Origin: Roseovarius sp. ZX-A-9 | GTDB taxonomy: Bacteria; Pseudomonadota; Alphaproteobacteria; Rhodobacterales; Rhodobacteraceae | Direction of reading: 5' to 3' | DNA: 64,000 bases | Assembly (NCBI RefSeq): GCF_028369135.1 | Contig: NZ_JAPWHW010000007.1 | Coordinates: 143,822 to 207,821 of the forward strand | Part shown: positions 15,962-25,384 of the stretch, piece by piece | Layout: each line of letters begins with the position of its first letter | Numbering within the stretch: position 1 is the first letter of the stretch | Program-made: the position numbers and the translations under genes | The notes under the pieces: model-generated | Database searches by the model: none | What the model saw: the letters and a program-made list of their open reading frames with translations, nothing else | What the model was told of the DNA's origin: nothing

Positions 15962-16984
15962 ATGATCAAGACCACCTTCGCGGCACTTGCCGCCTGCACC
16001 CTCGCGCTGCCGGCCGCCGCCGACAGCTACACCCTGCAAAGCGCGTTTGGCAAAACGTTGCCGGTGCTTGGTGCCGCCGCCGACCGCTTCGTGGCCAATG
16101 TCGCGGCGCTCACCGATGGGGCAGTCGAGTTCAAGCATCTCGGCGCCGGAGAACTGTCGCCCGCCTTCGAGATCTTCGACAATGTCAGCGTCGGTGCCAT
16201 CGACGCCGCGTGGTCCTTTGCCGCCTATGCCAGCGGCAAGGAACCGGCCGCTGCGCTCTTTGGCTCTGTCCCGTTTGGTGGGGAGCCTTTGCAATACATC
16301 TCGTGGCTCAATCACGGCGGCGGGCTGGAGCTGTGGCGCGAGATCTATGCGCCCTACGATCTGGTGCCGATGGCCTGCGGCGTCATCCTGTCCGAGGCCG
16401 GCGGCTGGTACACCAAAGAGATCAATAGCCCCGCAGACCTGCAAGGGTTGAACATCCGCATCGGCGGGTTGGGCGGCGATATCCTGTCCCGTCTGGGGGC
16501 AAATGCGATGTCCCTGCCGGTGGGCGAAATATCCACGTCGCTGGAAACCGGGCGACTTGATGCGACCGAGCTCAGCTTTCCGCTGGTGGACAAGCTTTTG
16601 GGCTTCGACAAGGTGGCCAAGAATTACTACTTCCCCGGCTGGCACCAGCCAGCGGGCTTTATCGAGTTCTACATGAACAAGGGTAAATGGGACGCGCTGA
16701 CCGATGCCCAGCGCACCGCCATCGAAGTGGGCTGCAACGACATCAACCTCTACACGCTGGGCGTCGCGGCCGGTGCGCAGAGCGAAATCTTGCAGGAATT
16801 TCGCGAAAACGGCGTGACCGTCGCGCGCTTCCCCGACAGCGTGCTGGACGCGCTGCGTGGTGCCGCCGAGGAAGTCTATGCTGAGAAATCCGCCGAGGAC
16901 GAGATGTTCAAGCGGGTGATCGACAGCTACCGCGCCTATGGCGAGAAGTACCGCGAGTATCAGGCGCTTTCGGCGCTCGACTGA
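15962..16984 (+). CDS. TRAP transporter periplasmic binding protein (DctP family)
   Basis: A 340-residue receptor with a Sec signal (MIKTTFAALAACTLALPAAA). The substrate-binding region contains GLNIRIGGLGGDILSRLGA (about residues 161-179); an arginine at this position normally pairs with the ligand carboxylate. The ligand is therefore probably an organic acid. A ribosome site GGGAGG precedes the ATG. The alpha/beta hydrolase gene follows after 15 bases, suggesting that the imported acid or ester is its substrate. Confidence 0.93.
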   Translation: MIKTTFAALAACTLALPAAADSYTLQSAFGKTLPVLGAAADRFVANVAALTDGAVEFKHLGAGELSPAFEIFDNVSVGAIDAAWSFAAYASGKEPAAALFGSVPFGGEPLQYISWLNHGGGLELWREIYAPYDLVPMACGVILSEAGGWYTKEINSPADLQGLNIRIGGLGGDILSRLGANAMSLPVGEISTSLETGRLDATELSFPLVDKLLGFDKVAKNYYFPGWHQPAGFIEFYMNKGKWDALTDAQRTAIEVGCNDINLYTLGVAAGAQSEILQEFRENGVTVARFPDSVLDALRGAAEEVYAEKSAEDEMFKRVIDSYRAYGEKYREYQALSALD

Positions 16985-16999
16985 TCAAGGAACCGGGGC

Positions 17000-17914
17000 A
17001 TGGCCTACACGTTGCACGATTTTGGCAGCTACACGGTGGGCGGGCACGTCCACCGCGTGACCGCAGGCGTGCCGCGCGAGGTTCAGTTCACCCGCTCGGC
17101 CAGCTACACCTACGACCCGCGCGGGCAGTTCTGCGTGGGTCAGACCTATGTGCAGTATTTCGTCCCCGAACACGCCCGCGACGCGCCGCCGATGGTGCTG
17201 ATCCACGGCGGCGGCATGCACGGCTCCACCTGGGAGACGACGCCGGACGGGCGCCCCGGCTGGCTGCACCTGCTGCTGGATCGCGGTCATACGGTGCATG
17301 TCATCGATCTGGTAGAACGCGGACGTTCGGGCTTTGCGGCGGGTATCTGGGACGAGTCGCCGATCCTGCGGTCCGCCGAAGAGGCCTGGTCGCTCTTTCG
17401 ATTTGGCGCCCCCGAGGCGTTTGCAGCGCGTCGGACCTTTGCCGGGCAGCAGTTTCCCGTCGACCATTTCGATACCTTCTGTCGCCAGTTGGTGCCCCGC
17501 TGGCTGAACACCTCTGCGCTGCAGGTGGCGGGGCTGGTTGCGCTGCTGGACCGGCTCGGGCGGGCCACGCTGATCTGCCATAGCCAGGGCGGCGAAATCG
17601 CGCTTGACGCTACCCGAGAGCGGCCCGGTGCCGTCGCGGGTATCCTGGCGGTGGAACCTTCGGCGCAGCCCCAGATCGGCCTGCCCTGCCCAATCGCCCT
17701 GCTGGCCGGAGATTTCCTGGACACCGCGCCGCAATGGATCCGGCGTGCCGCAGACTGGCGGCAGGCGATCCACCAGATTGCGCAAACGGGCGGTGCTGCC
17801 CACCTTATCGACACGGCGACAGACGTGGGCCCCGGAGGCAGCCATATGCTGATGATGGACCGGCATGGGCCGGAATGCCTGGAAGCGGGGCTGGCCGCGC
17901 TGGGGGCGACCTGA
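17000..17914 (+). CDS. Alpha/beta-hydrolase fold protein
   Basis: A 304-residue hydrolase with an HGGG oxyanion motif at 69-72, nucleophile Ser195 in CHSQGG and a C-terminal His in GGSHMLMMD. No signal peptide is seen, so it should be cytoplasmic. It is last in the MarR-linked TRAP operon. It could hydrolyse an ester, lactone or amide taken up by the TRAP system; the specific activity is not recognisable. Confidence 0.85.
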   Translation: MAYTLHDFGSYTVGGHVHRVTAGVPREVQFTRSASYTYDPRGQFCVGQTYVQYFVPEHARDAPPMVLIHGGGMHGSTWETTPDGRPGWLHLLLDRGHTVHVIDLVERGRSGFAAGIWDESPILRSAEEAWSLFRFGAPEAFAARRTFAGQQFPVDHFDTFCRQLVPRWLNTSALQVAGLVALLDRLGRATLICHSQGGEIALDATRERPGAVAGILAVEPSAQPQIGLPCPIALLAGDFLDTAPQWIRRAADWRQAIHQIAQTGGAAHLIDTATDVGPGGSHMLMMDRHGPECLEAGLAALGAT

Positions 17915-18041
17915 TCTGCCGTTGATCGCGCAGCCTTGCGAGCCAGTTGCCATCCGGCCTTACGCTACACCTCGCCATCCATGTCGATGCCCGACCTATT
18001 GGCCAAGGCATTTCGCAGCAAACCGAAACTCGCGAAACGCT

Positions 18042-18431
18042 TCAGGCGTCTTCCTGCACGACAATCTCGCGATCCGCCTCGGGCACGTTCAGAGTTGCCC
18101 ATGTTTCATCTTGAATCGGCTTAGGCGGTGGCTCGCAAGAGCCGTGATGAAGGTTGACCTTGCCAAAGAAGTTGGCCGAGATCGGTGCCGTGACGAACAG
18201 GAATCCCATCACGAGCAGCTGGATCAAAGACCCGTCCCCGAACGTGTAGGAATGTATGAACGAGGCCAGAAGCAACGCACCGACACCCATCGTGCTGACC
18301 TTGGTCGGCGCATGCAGGCGTGTCATGGAATCGTTGAACTTCAGCATCCCGATCACGCCCACGAACATGAAGAACGCGCCGATCAGCAGGCAGACACCAA
18401 TGGCGACCACGGCGATGAGTTCAATCGTCAT
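18042..18431 (-). CDS. mnhG: Mrp/Mnh Na+/H+ antiporter subunit G
   Basis: A 129-residue membrane protein with three predicted helices. FVGVIGMLKFNDSMTRLHAPTKVSTMG is the hallmark MnhG/PhaG motif. It is last in a six-gene operon with every known Mrp subunit and overlaps mnhF by 4 bases. The soluble C-terminal tail is longer than in the smallest homologues. Confidence 0.95.
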   Translation of the reverse strand: MTIELIAVVAIGVCLLIGAFFMFVGVIGMLKFNDSMTRLHAPTKVSTMGVGALLLASFIHSYTFGDGSLIQLLVMGFLFVTAPISANFFGKVNLHHGSCEPPPKPIQDETWATLNVPEADREIVVQEDA

Positions 18432-18715
18432 TCTATGATATCCCCCCGCAATATGAACCGCGCATAGGCGACGCTGGACACGAAACCGAGCATCGCGATG
18501 ATCATCGCCGCTTCAAAATAGATGCGCGTGCCCTGCGAAATGCCCAGCAAGACGATCAGCCCGATCGCATTCACCACCATCGTATCCAGCGCAAGGATAC
18601 GGTCCCCGGTGTTCGGCCCGATGACGACCCGGATCATCGACAAGAGCTGCGCCAGCGCAACGGCGACAAAGGCAATCATCAGGGCGATGTCCATGAAATC
18701 GGTTGCAAGGCTCAT
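18428..18715 (-). CDS. mnhF: Mrp/Mnh antiporter subunit F
   Basis: A 95-residue protein with three hydrophobic helices and the RVVIGPNTGDRILALDTMVVNAIGL motif typical of MnhF/PhaF. It overlaps its neighbours by 4 bases on each side. It forms part of the multisubunit Na+(K+)/H+ antiporter complex in the inner membrane. Confidence 0.95.
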   Translation of the reverse strand: MSLATDFMDIALMIAFVAVALAQLLSMIRVVIGPNTGDRILALDTMVVNAIGLIVLLGISQGTRIYFEAAMIIAMLGFVSSVAYARFILRGDIIE

Positions 18716-19212
18716 TCGAAAATCTCCTTCAAGCGACGCTCGTAGCGCTGTTTGATCTCGTCGCGCACCCCGTCGGGGTCGTCGGTGTCCAGCGTGTGCA
18801 CCAGCAGGCTGTGCCCGTCGCTCGACAGATCCGTGGACACCGTGCCGGGGGTCAGCGTGATCGTGCCTGCCAGCACCGTGATCGCCTCGGGCTGGCGCAG
18901 ATCAAGCGGCACGACCACCCAGGCGGGGCGCAGCTTGGAATTGGGCCGCGTCAGCACGATCCAGGCCACCTGCACGTTGGCAACCAAAATGTCCCAGAGC
19001 ACCAGAACCATATAGGACATCATGCGCCCGACGTGAAACCTGCTGGGGATGTCGGGCCACCAAGCCGCGGTGATCCTGGGGATGATGATCCCGAGAATGA
19101 GGCCAAAGACCACCATCCCCGCTGTCACTCCGTTTTGCAGCAGGGTCCAGACCACCGCCAGCAGGAGGGTCAGCAATGGGTGCGGGAACAGCCAGCGAAA
19201 GGCACGTGTCAT
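18712..19212 (-). CDS. mnhE: Mrp/Mnh antiporter subunit E
   Basis: A 166-residue subunit. I chose the ATG at 19210-19212, preceded by GAGGAG, rather than an upstream in-frame ATG inside mnhD. It has two N-terminal membrane segments and the cytosolic LTPGTVSTDLSSDG motif of MnhE. It is coupled to mnhF downstream. Confidence 0.94.
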   Translation of the reverse strand: MTRAFRWLFPHPLLTLLLAVVWTLLQNGVTAGMVVFGLILGIIIPRITAAWWPDIPSRFHVGRMMSYMVLVLWDILVANVQVAWIVLTRPNSKLRPAWVVVPLDLRQPEAITVLAGTITLTPGTVSTDLSSDGHSLLVHTLDTDDPDGVRDEIKQRYERRLKEIFE

Positions 19213-19213
19213 G

Positions 19214-20821
19214 TCAATGCTCCTCTGTTGGCTGGGCATCGGTTTCGCCATCGCCCGTAAGCGCCTTGTCCGTGCCCTCGACCTTCTCGGGCTTGGGGCG
19301 GGTCATCTTGCCGGGCGTTCCGATCACCTTTGCGATATAGGGCGCGGGCGCAAAGAGCTGGGCAGAGGTGCGATCCATGTAGTCATATATCTTACCCGCA
19401 AAGACCGTGTGCAGTGCAAGCAATCCCAGCAGGCCGCCGACCGCGACATAGGACAGCCCGGCAGGGCGCGGTGTGACCTCGGCCTCCTCGGGGCGTTCGA
19501 TGCCCTCGGCCTTCCAGAAGATGACGCTGCCGGCACGCGAGAAGCCGACGAGGCTGACCAAGCTGACGCTGAGGACAACCGCCCAGATCCAGATCACGTG
19601 CTCCGTGCCATAGGCGGCATCGAGGATCAGCAGTTTGCCGACAAATCCCGAAAGCGGCGGCAGACCCACCATCGCGATGGCCGCGACAAAGAACGCCGCC
19701 GCCGTCAGCGCCGCGCCGGCCACAGGGGGCTGGGCGCGCAGTTCCAGATCGGCCCGCCCTGCCCGCACCAGATCAGCGATCAGGAACAACGCCCCCGCCG
19801 CCAGTGTCGAATGCACGATGTAATAGAGCGCCGCCGCGATCGCGACCTGTGTAAACAGCGAGATCGCGACCATCACCATCCCCATGGAGCCGATGACCGA
19901 GAAGGCGACAAGCCGGTCAAGCTTGCGCGCGGCCAGCACGCCAACCATCCCGATGGTCAGCGACACCAGCGCCGCAGGCAACAGCAACGCCCCGTGCAGA
20001 TCCGCCGTCACAGACAGATCGGGCGGGAAGACGATGGTGAATACGCGGATGATGGCGTAGGCCCCGACCTTTGTCATGATCGCGAATAGCGCCGCCACCG
20101 GCCCCGGGGCCTCGGCATAGCTGGAGGGCAGCCAGAAATGGAGCGGCACCACAGCCGCCTTGATCGCGAACACCAATAACAGCAACACGGCGGCAATCCG
20201 GATGCCCGCGGTTGCATCCGCACCGATCATCTGCGCGCGTCCAGCCAGATCAGCCATGTTGAGCGTGCCCGTCTCGGCGTAGATCGAGCCGAGCGCGAAC
20301 AGGAACAGGGTCGAGCCGAGCAGGTTGAAGAGCACATATTGCACGCCCGCCCGCAGCCGCACATTGCCACCCGCATGGATCATCAGACCGTAAGACGCGA
20401 TCAGCAGCACCTCGAAAAACACGAAGAGGTTGAAGAGGTCGCCCGTCAAGAACGCGCCCATGATCCCCATGAGCTGGAACTGGTAGAGCGCATGGAAATG
20501 GCGCCCACGCTCATCCCAGCCGGAGCCGATGGCATATAGCAGCACGAAGAGCGACAGCACCGCCGTCAGCAGCACCATCAGCGTCGAAAGCCTGTCGCCT
20601 ACCAGCACGATGCCGAAAGGCGCGGCCCAATCGCTCAACTGGTAGAGCGTGATCGTTCCATCGGAGGCCTGCCAGGCCAGCCCGGCAGCGATCGCGACCA
20701 GCGCCAACCCGCCTGCGACCGACACGGCCCGCTGGATACCGATGTGATAGCGTGCGGCCAGAACGATGAACGGCGCCAGGAACGCGGGCAGCACGATGGG
20801 CAGGATGATCCAGTGGCTCAT
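19214..20821 (-). CDS. mnhD: Mrp/Mnh antiporter subunit D (NuoL/M/N-like)
   Basis: A 535-residue protein with about 14 membrane helices. It is homologous to proton-pumping complex I subunits, with conserved charged helix residues such as the Lys in FAIKAAVVPLHFWLPSSYAEAPGPVAA. The C-terminal about 50 residues are hydrophilic. The stop is one base upstream of the mnhE start. Confidence 0.96.
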   Translation of the reverse strand: MSHWIILPIVLPAFLAPFIVLAARYHIGIQRAVSVAGGLALVAIAAGLAWQASDGTITLYQLSDWAAPFGIVLVGDRLSTLMVLLTAVLSLFVLLYAIGSGWDERGRHFHALYQFQLMGIMGAFLTGDLFNLFVFFEVLLIASYGLMIHAGGNVRLRAGVQYVLFNLLGSTLFLFALGSIYAETGTLNMADLAGRAQMIGADATAGIRIAAVLLLLVFAIKAAVVPLHFWLPSSYAEAPGPVAALFAIMTKVGAYAIIRVFTIVFPPDLSVTADLHGALLLPAALVSLTIGMVGVLAARKLDRLVAFSVIGSMGMVMVAISLFTQVAIAAALYYIVHSTLAAGALFLIADLVRAGRADLELRAQPPVAGAALTAAAFFVAAIAMVGLPPLSGFVGKLLILDAAYGTEHVIWIWAVVLSVSLVSLVGFSRAGSVIFWKAEGIERPEEAEVTPRPAGLSYVAVGGLLGLLALHTVFAGKIYDYMDRTSAQLFAPAPYIAKVIGTPGKMTRPKPEKVEGTDKALTGDGETDAQPTEEH

Positions 20822-21183
20822 GCCTGATCCTCCTGTGGCTGCGCCTGGGGCGTGTCATCCTCGGCCGGGTCATCCACATGATCGTCATCCGACCCCAGAT
20901 AGGCCCCCAGCGCGATCATCACGATGACCGCCGTCATCCCGAAGGAGATCACGATCGCGGTCAGCACCAGAGCCTGCGGCAGAGGGTCGGTATAGGTTTC
21001 GACACCGTTTTGCAGGATCGGCGGCGCGCCAATCGTCAGCCGCCCCGACGCGAAGAGAAACACGTTCACCGCATAGGTCAGAAGTGACATGCCCATGATC
21101 ACCGGGAACGTGCGCAGGCGCAGCACCAGGTAAAGCCCGGTCGCGGTAAGCACACCAACGGCGGAGGCAACGAGAAATTCCAT
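20818..21183 (-). CDS. mnhC: Mrp/Mnh antiporter subunit C (NuoK-like)
   Basis: A 121-residue, three-helix subunit homologous to NuoK. It contains PLPQALVLTAIVISFGMTA, the diagnostic MnhC motif. The ATG at 21181-21183 is immediately after the mnhAB stop. The acidic C-terminal tail is hydrophilic. Confidence 0.95.
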   Translation of the reverse strand: MEFLVASAVGVLTATGLYLVLRLRTFPVIMGMSLLTYAVNVFLFASGRLTIGAPPILQNGVETYTDPLPQALVLTAIVISFGMTAVIVMIALGAYLGSDDDHVDDPAEDDTPQAQPQEDQA

Positions 21184-21184
21184 G

Positions 21185-24079
21185 CTACACCTCCTTCCCG
21201 GCGTCTGAAGCCGCTGTCGCTTCTGGCGGCTGGTCATCACGGGAGGGGTCGATATCCATCGCGTGCTCGCTTTCGGTCATGTGCGCGCGGCGCGCCAGCC
21301 GCGAGAAGCTTTCGAGTGACAGCATCACCGCGCCGACAACCCCAAGGAATACGCCCAGGTCAAACAGCGCCGCCGTGGCCAGCTCGAACTTGTGAAAGGG
21401 CGGGATGCGCACATAGCCGAAATCCGATGTCAGGAACGGTTTGCTCACGAACCACGACCCGATCCCGGTCAACCCGGCGATCAGGACACCGGACCCGATA
21501 ATGCCATGATAGGGATAGCGCTGCCGCGCCGAGGCCCAGTTGTAGCCACTGGCCATGTACTGCATCACCACGGCGATCGACACCACAAGCCCGGCGATGA
21601 AACCGCCGCCCGGCTCGTTATGGCCGCGCAGGAAGATATAGAAACCGACCATCAAAGCCACGGGCATGATCACCCGTGTCAGCACCACCATCATCGTCGG
21701 ATGCATGTCGCCAGACCGCGGCTGGTCGGGCTTGCGATTCAGCAGGCGGGCACGCACCGGGCTACTCAGCAGCGTCTCGGTCAGCGCGTAGATCAGCAAT
21801 GCCGCGATCCCCAGCACGATGACCTCTCCGTAGGTGTCAAAACCCCGGAAATCCACGAGGATCACGTTGACCACATTGCTGCCGCCGCCGCCCTTGTAGG
21901 AGTTGGCGAGGTGAAACTCTGAAATCGGCGTCGCGACCGCTTCGCGCAGCAAAAAGAAGTAGCTCAGCCCCATCGCGCCGACACCGCCCGCCAGGGCGAT
22001 GATGCCGTCGCGGGTGCGGCGCAGCACGCTGCTCTCGATCGGCGTGCGGTTGGGCAGGAAATTGAGCGCCAGCAACAGCAGGATGATCGTCACCACCTCG
22101 ACCGTGATCTGGGTCATCGCAAGGTCGGGTGCGCTGAGGAACACGAAGCCGATGGAGACCATCAACCCGACGATGGCGATCAGGATCAGGGACAGCAGAC
22201 GGTTGCGGTGCAAGAGTACCATTCCCACCGCCGCCGCCACCAGCATCAGCCAGCCGATGATCGGCACGGCGCCGGGCATCTGCACTGCGCGTGTGGGTGG
22301 CGTCGATGTCCCGGTTGCCCAAGCGTAGTATCCCGCCGCCAGCACCGTCAGTGCCATGATCGCACCATAGCGGGTAAACGCCCCGTCATGCAGGGGCTGG
22401 ATCGCCGCGCGCGCCAGCGCCACGGAAGCCCCGATGATGCGGTCGAAAATATCCTTCGCTTCGGGGCGTGGGGCGGCATCCCAAGCCCGCAGGAGCGGCG
22501 TGAACAGCGCCATAACGACCAGGCCGCCCACGACTGCCACGATCGACATGTAAAGCGGCGTCCCCAGACCGTGCCAGATCTTCAGATGTGCCTCGGGCAG
22601 CGCCGCGGCGTCGCCCAGAACCGCGGAAGTCACCAGCTTGATGAACGGCTCGGCCAGAAATGGGGCAACGCCGATGGCGACGACCAGCACCACCAGAATC
22701 GCGGGCGGCAGCCACATGCCGGACCCCGGATCATGCGGAGGCGACGGGTAATCATCGCGCTTTGGCCCCAGAAAGGTATGACCGATGAGGCGAAAGCAGT
22801 AGGCGGCAGACAGCAGCGAGCCGACAGTTGCCAGAACCGGCACCAGCCAGGGCGTGCCGTAAAGCGTGGTGTGCAGCGTCTCTTCGAGCATCATTTCCTT
22901 GCTCAGAAAGCCGTTGAGCAGCGGAATACCCGCCATCGACAGCGCCGCCAGCGTGGCAATCACGAAAGTAATGGGCATCAGATACCGCAGCCCGCCAAGG
23001 CGGCGGATGTCGCGCGTGTGCGTCTCGTGATCGACGATCCCGGCAACCATGAAGAGCGCACATTTGAACGTGGCGTGGTTGAGGATGTGAAACACCGCCG
23101 CCATCGCGCCAAATGCCGTGCCCGTGCCCAGCAGCATGGTGATGAGCCCCAGATGCGACACGGTGGAAAAGGCCAGAAGCGCTTTGAGGTCGTGTTTGAA
23201 GAGCGCGATCAGCGCGCCCAGCACCATGGTGATCAGCCCGGCGGTGGTAACGATCATCACCCATTCGGGTGTGCCCGACAGCACCGGCCACATGCGCGCC
23301 ATCAGGAAAATCCCGGCTTTCACCATCGTGGCAGAGTGCAGATATGCGCTGACCGGCGTCGGTGCTGCCATCGCGTGTGGCAGCCAGAAATGGAACGGAA
23401 ACTGCGCTGATTTGGTGAAACAGCCCATCAGGATCAGCAAGAGCGCCGGGACATAAAGCGGATCGGCCTGAATCAGATCGCGGTTTTGCAGGATCACGCT
23501 CAGGTCATAGCTGCCGACGATCTGGCCCAGAATCAGCATACCCCCTATCATCGACATGCCGCCCATGCCGGTAACCACCAGCGCCATACGTGCGCCCTGC
23601 CGCCCCTCTGGCAGGTGTTTCCAGTACCCGATCAGCAGGAAGGACGAAAGCGAGGTCAATTCCCAGAAAATCAGCAGTAACAGGATGTTATCGCTCAGCA
23701 CGATCCCCACCATCGCGCCCTGAAAGAGCAGCAGATAGGTAAAGAATTCGCCCATGTTGTCTTCGCGTGCGAGGTAGAAACGGGCATATGCGATGATCAG
23801 CATACCGATACCAAGTATCAAGAACGCAAAGAAAAACCCGAGCGCGTCCAGCATCAGGGTGAAATTGAGCCCCAGATGCGGCAGCCAGTCGAAACGCGCG
23901 GTGATCACCTCACCGGCAAAGACAGCCGGGATGTGCGACATCAGCCCGACAAAGGCCAGCAGCGACACCATGAATGTCACGCCAGCGCAGGCTTGTCTGC
24001 CCGCCGAATTCATCAATCCCGGAAGAAGAGCGCCGAGAAAGGGAAATGCGACGATGAGCAATAGAGACAATACGATCAC
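21185..24079 (-). CDS. mnhA: Mrp/Mnh antiporter fused subunits A and B
   Basis: The 964-residue protein combines the NuoL-like MnhA (residues about 1-780) with an MnhB domain (about 787-930). MnhA includes FPFHFWLPHAMAAPTPVSAYLHSATMVK near 225; the MnhB part contains FLRGHNEPGGGFIAG. Fusion of A and B is usual in alphaproteobacteria (PhaAB). A hydrophilic tail of about 30 residues ends the chain. The start is taken as GTG at 24077-24079, with only a weak purine stretch before it. It is the first gene of the operon. The complex exports Na+ for proton uptake and would fit a marine halotolerant life. Confidence 0.95.
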   Translation of the reverse strand: MIVLSLLLIVAFPFLGALLPGLMNSAGRQACAGVTFMVSLLAFVGLMSHIPAVFAGEVITARFDWLPHLGLNFTLMLDALGFFFAFLILGIGMLIIAYARFYLAREDNMGEFFTYLLLFQGAMVGIVLSDNILLLLIFWELTSLSSFLLIGYWKHLPEGRQGARMALVVTGMGGMSMIGGMLILGQIVGSYDLSVILQNRDLIQADPLYVPALLLILMGCFTKSAQFPFHFWLPHAMAAPTPVSAYLHSATMVKAGIFLMARMWPVLSGTPEWVMIVTTAGLITMVLGALIALFKHDLKALLAFSTVSHLGLITMLLGTGTAFGAMAAVFHILNHATFKCALFMVAGIVDHETHTRDIRRLGGLRYLMPITFVIATLAALSMAGIPLLNGFLSKEMMLEETLHTTLYGTPWLVPVLATVGSLLSAAYCFRLIGHTFLGPKRDDYPSPPHDPGSGMWLPPAILVVLVVAIGVAPFLAEPFIKLVTSAVLGDAAALPEAHLKIWHGLGTPLYMSIVAVVGGLVVMALFTPLLRAWDAAPRPEAKDIFDRIIGASVALARAAIQPLHDGAFTRYGAIMALTVLAAGYYAWATGTSTPPTRAVQMPGAVPIIGWLMLVAAAVGMVLLHRNRLLSLILIAIVGLMVSIGFVFLSAPDLAMTQITVEVVTIILLLLALNFLPNRTPIESSVLRRTRDGIIALAGGVGAMGLSYFFLLREAVATPISEFHLANSYKGGGGSNVVNVILVDFRGFDTYGEVIVLGIAALLIYALTETLLSSPVRARLLNRKPDQPRSGDMHPTMMVVLTRVIMPVALMVGFYIFLRGHNEPGGGFIAGLVVSIAVVMQYMASGYNWASARQRYPYHGIIGSGVLIAGLTGIGSWFVSKPFLTSDFGYVRIPPFHKFELATAALFDLGVFLGVVGAVMLSLESFSRLARRAHMTESEHAMDIDPSRDDQPPEATAASDAGKEV

Positions 24080-24292
24080 CTGATCTTTGGGTCGGAAGGT
24101 TCAACGGTTTGTCTTCCAAACTGGAGGCAGGCTCAAGTGAAACCGAAAGAAAATGTCACAATACTGTCCGAATAGCTTACTTTTCTCGAATCCCGTTGTG
24201 CCGCCGCAGGCAACCGCCTGCGCCGGGCATCATGCGAAATCTGGCCCTGTGCGACCGGCTCGGTTTGAGCTGGCCGCCGGGATGCGGACAAT

Positions 24293-25384
24293 TCAGAACC
24301 TTGCGGGCGACAATGCGCGCAGCAGCGCGTCAGGCACGACGGCCTTGTTGCGCAGCGCCCCGGCGACAATCTGCGACAGCGCGGGGGCGGTTTGCACCCC
24401 GTAGCCACCCTGCCCCGCCAGCCAGAAAAAATTGTCGGCCTGGGTGTCGAACCCGACCACGGGCGTAGCGTCCGGCGCAAAGGTGCGCAGCCCTGCCCAT
24501 GATCGTTCAACCCGCGTCACAGGGACCGTGACAGCGCATTCATAGCGATGCAGCCCCTCGGCCAGCACCATGTCGTCAGGCCAGGCATCATGCGGCTCTA
24601 TCGGGTCGGCATCGGCCGGGCTGACCATCAGGCGGCCCGCGTCAGGTTTGGCGTACCAGGTTTCCCCAATCGATCCAAAAAGCGGCCAACGCTCGGTATC
24701 ATAGCCGTCCGGTGCGGGCAGAAGAGCGGCGGAGCGTCGCTTGGGTGTCAGTGTAATCGGGGCGGCCCCGGCCATCTGCCCCACCTGCCCGGCCCAGGCC
24801 CCGGCGGCGTTGATCACGATCGGTGCGCTGTGCACATTGCCGCCCGCCGTCACCTGCCAGACGCCCTGCGCGTGCGTCACGGCTGTCACCGGCGCACTGG
24901 TCACGACCCGCCCGCCACGCCCGCGCAAAAGCCGCAGATACCCCTGCAGCATGCGATCCACGTCAATGTCTTGCGCGTCGTTTTCGTAGGTTGCAGCGGC
25001 GATCGGCTCTTGCAGCAGGATCGGTACCATCGCGACGGCCTCTGCCGCACTCAACAGGTCCAGCCCTTCGGCGCCGGTGGTATATTCTTTCAGCGTGGTC
25101 ATCTCGGCCTCGGTCGCCAACAGCAACTCGCCGCGCGGCGACAGCAGTGACCTATCGGCGATCCCTTCGGGGTTCTCAAAGACCGGGGCAGCCAGCGCGT
25201 TCAGCGCGCGCAAGGTCGCGTTGCCGTAGTTGCGGATGAAAATCGCGGCCGAGCGCCCGGTGGAATGGTAGCCTAGGTGCGGTTCTGCTTCGAGCAGCAG
25301 CACCGATGCGTCTGCGGCGATCTCGGCCCCCGCACTGACCCCGGCGATTCCGCCGCCGATCACGATGACATCTGCCGTACTCAT
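24293..25384 (-). CDS. FAD-dependent D-amino-acid oxidase-family enzyme (DAO superfamily)
   Basis: A 363-residue flavoprotein with the GGGIAGVSAGAEIA dinucleotide motif at residues 10-23 and a C-terminal FAD-contact region near GLRTFAPDATPVVG. It resembles glycine/D-amino-acid oxidases and D-arginine-dehydrogenase-like proteins. Substrates are amino acids or secondary amines; which one is unknown. It is the last gene of the amine operon and overlaps the acetylpolyamine-amidohydrolase-like gene by 4 bases. The 213 bases downstream, up to the mnhAB start, hold only a small hairpin. Confidence 0.88.
   Translation of the reverse strand: MSTADVIVIGGGIAGVSAGAEIAADASVLLLEAEPHLGYHSTGRSAAIFIRNYGNATLRALNALAAPVFENPEGIADRSLLSPRGELLLATEAEMTTLKEYTTGAEGLDLLSAAEAVAMVPILLQEPIAAATYENDAQDIDVDRMLQGYLRLLRGRGGRVVTSAPVTAVTHAQGVWQVTAGGNVHSAPIVINAAGAWAGQVGQMAGAAPITLTPKRRSAALLPAPDGYDTERWPLFGSIGETWYAKPDAGRLMVSPADADPIEPHDAWPDDMVLAEGLHRYECAVTVPVTRVERSWAGLRTFAPDATPVVGFDTQADNFFWLAGQGGYGVQTAPALSQIVAGALRNKAVVPDALLRALSPARF

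Noticed and set aside
24205..24222. Hairpin CGCAGGC/GCCTGCG as terminator of the DAO gene
   Set aside because: The stem is only 7 bp, lies 70 bases after the gene and no T-run follows on the minus strand, so I could not support it.
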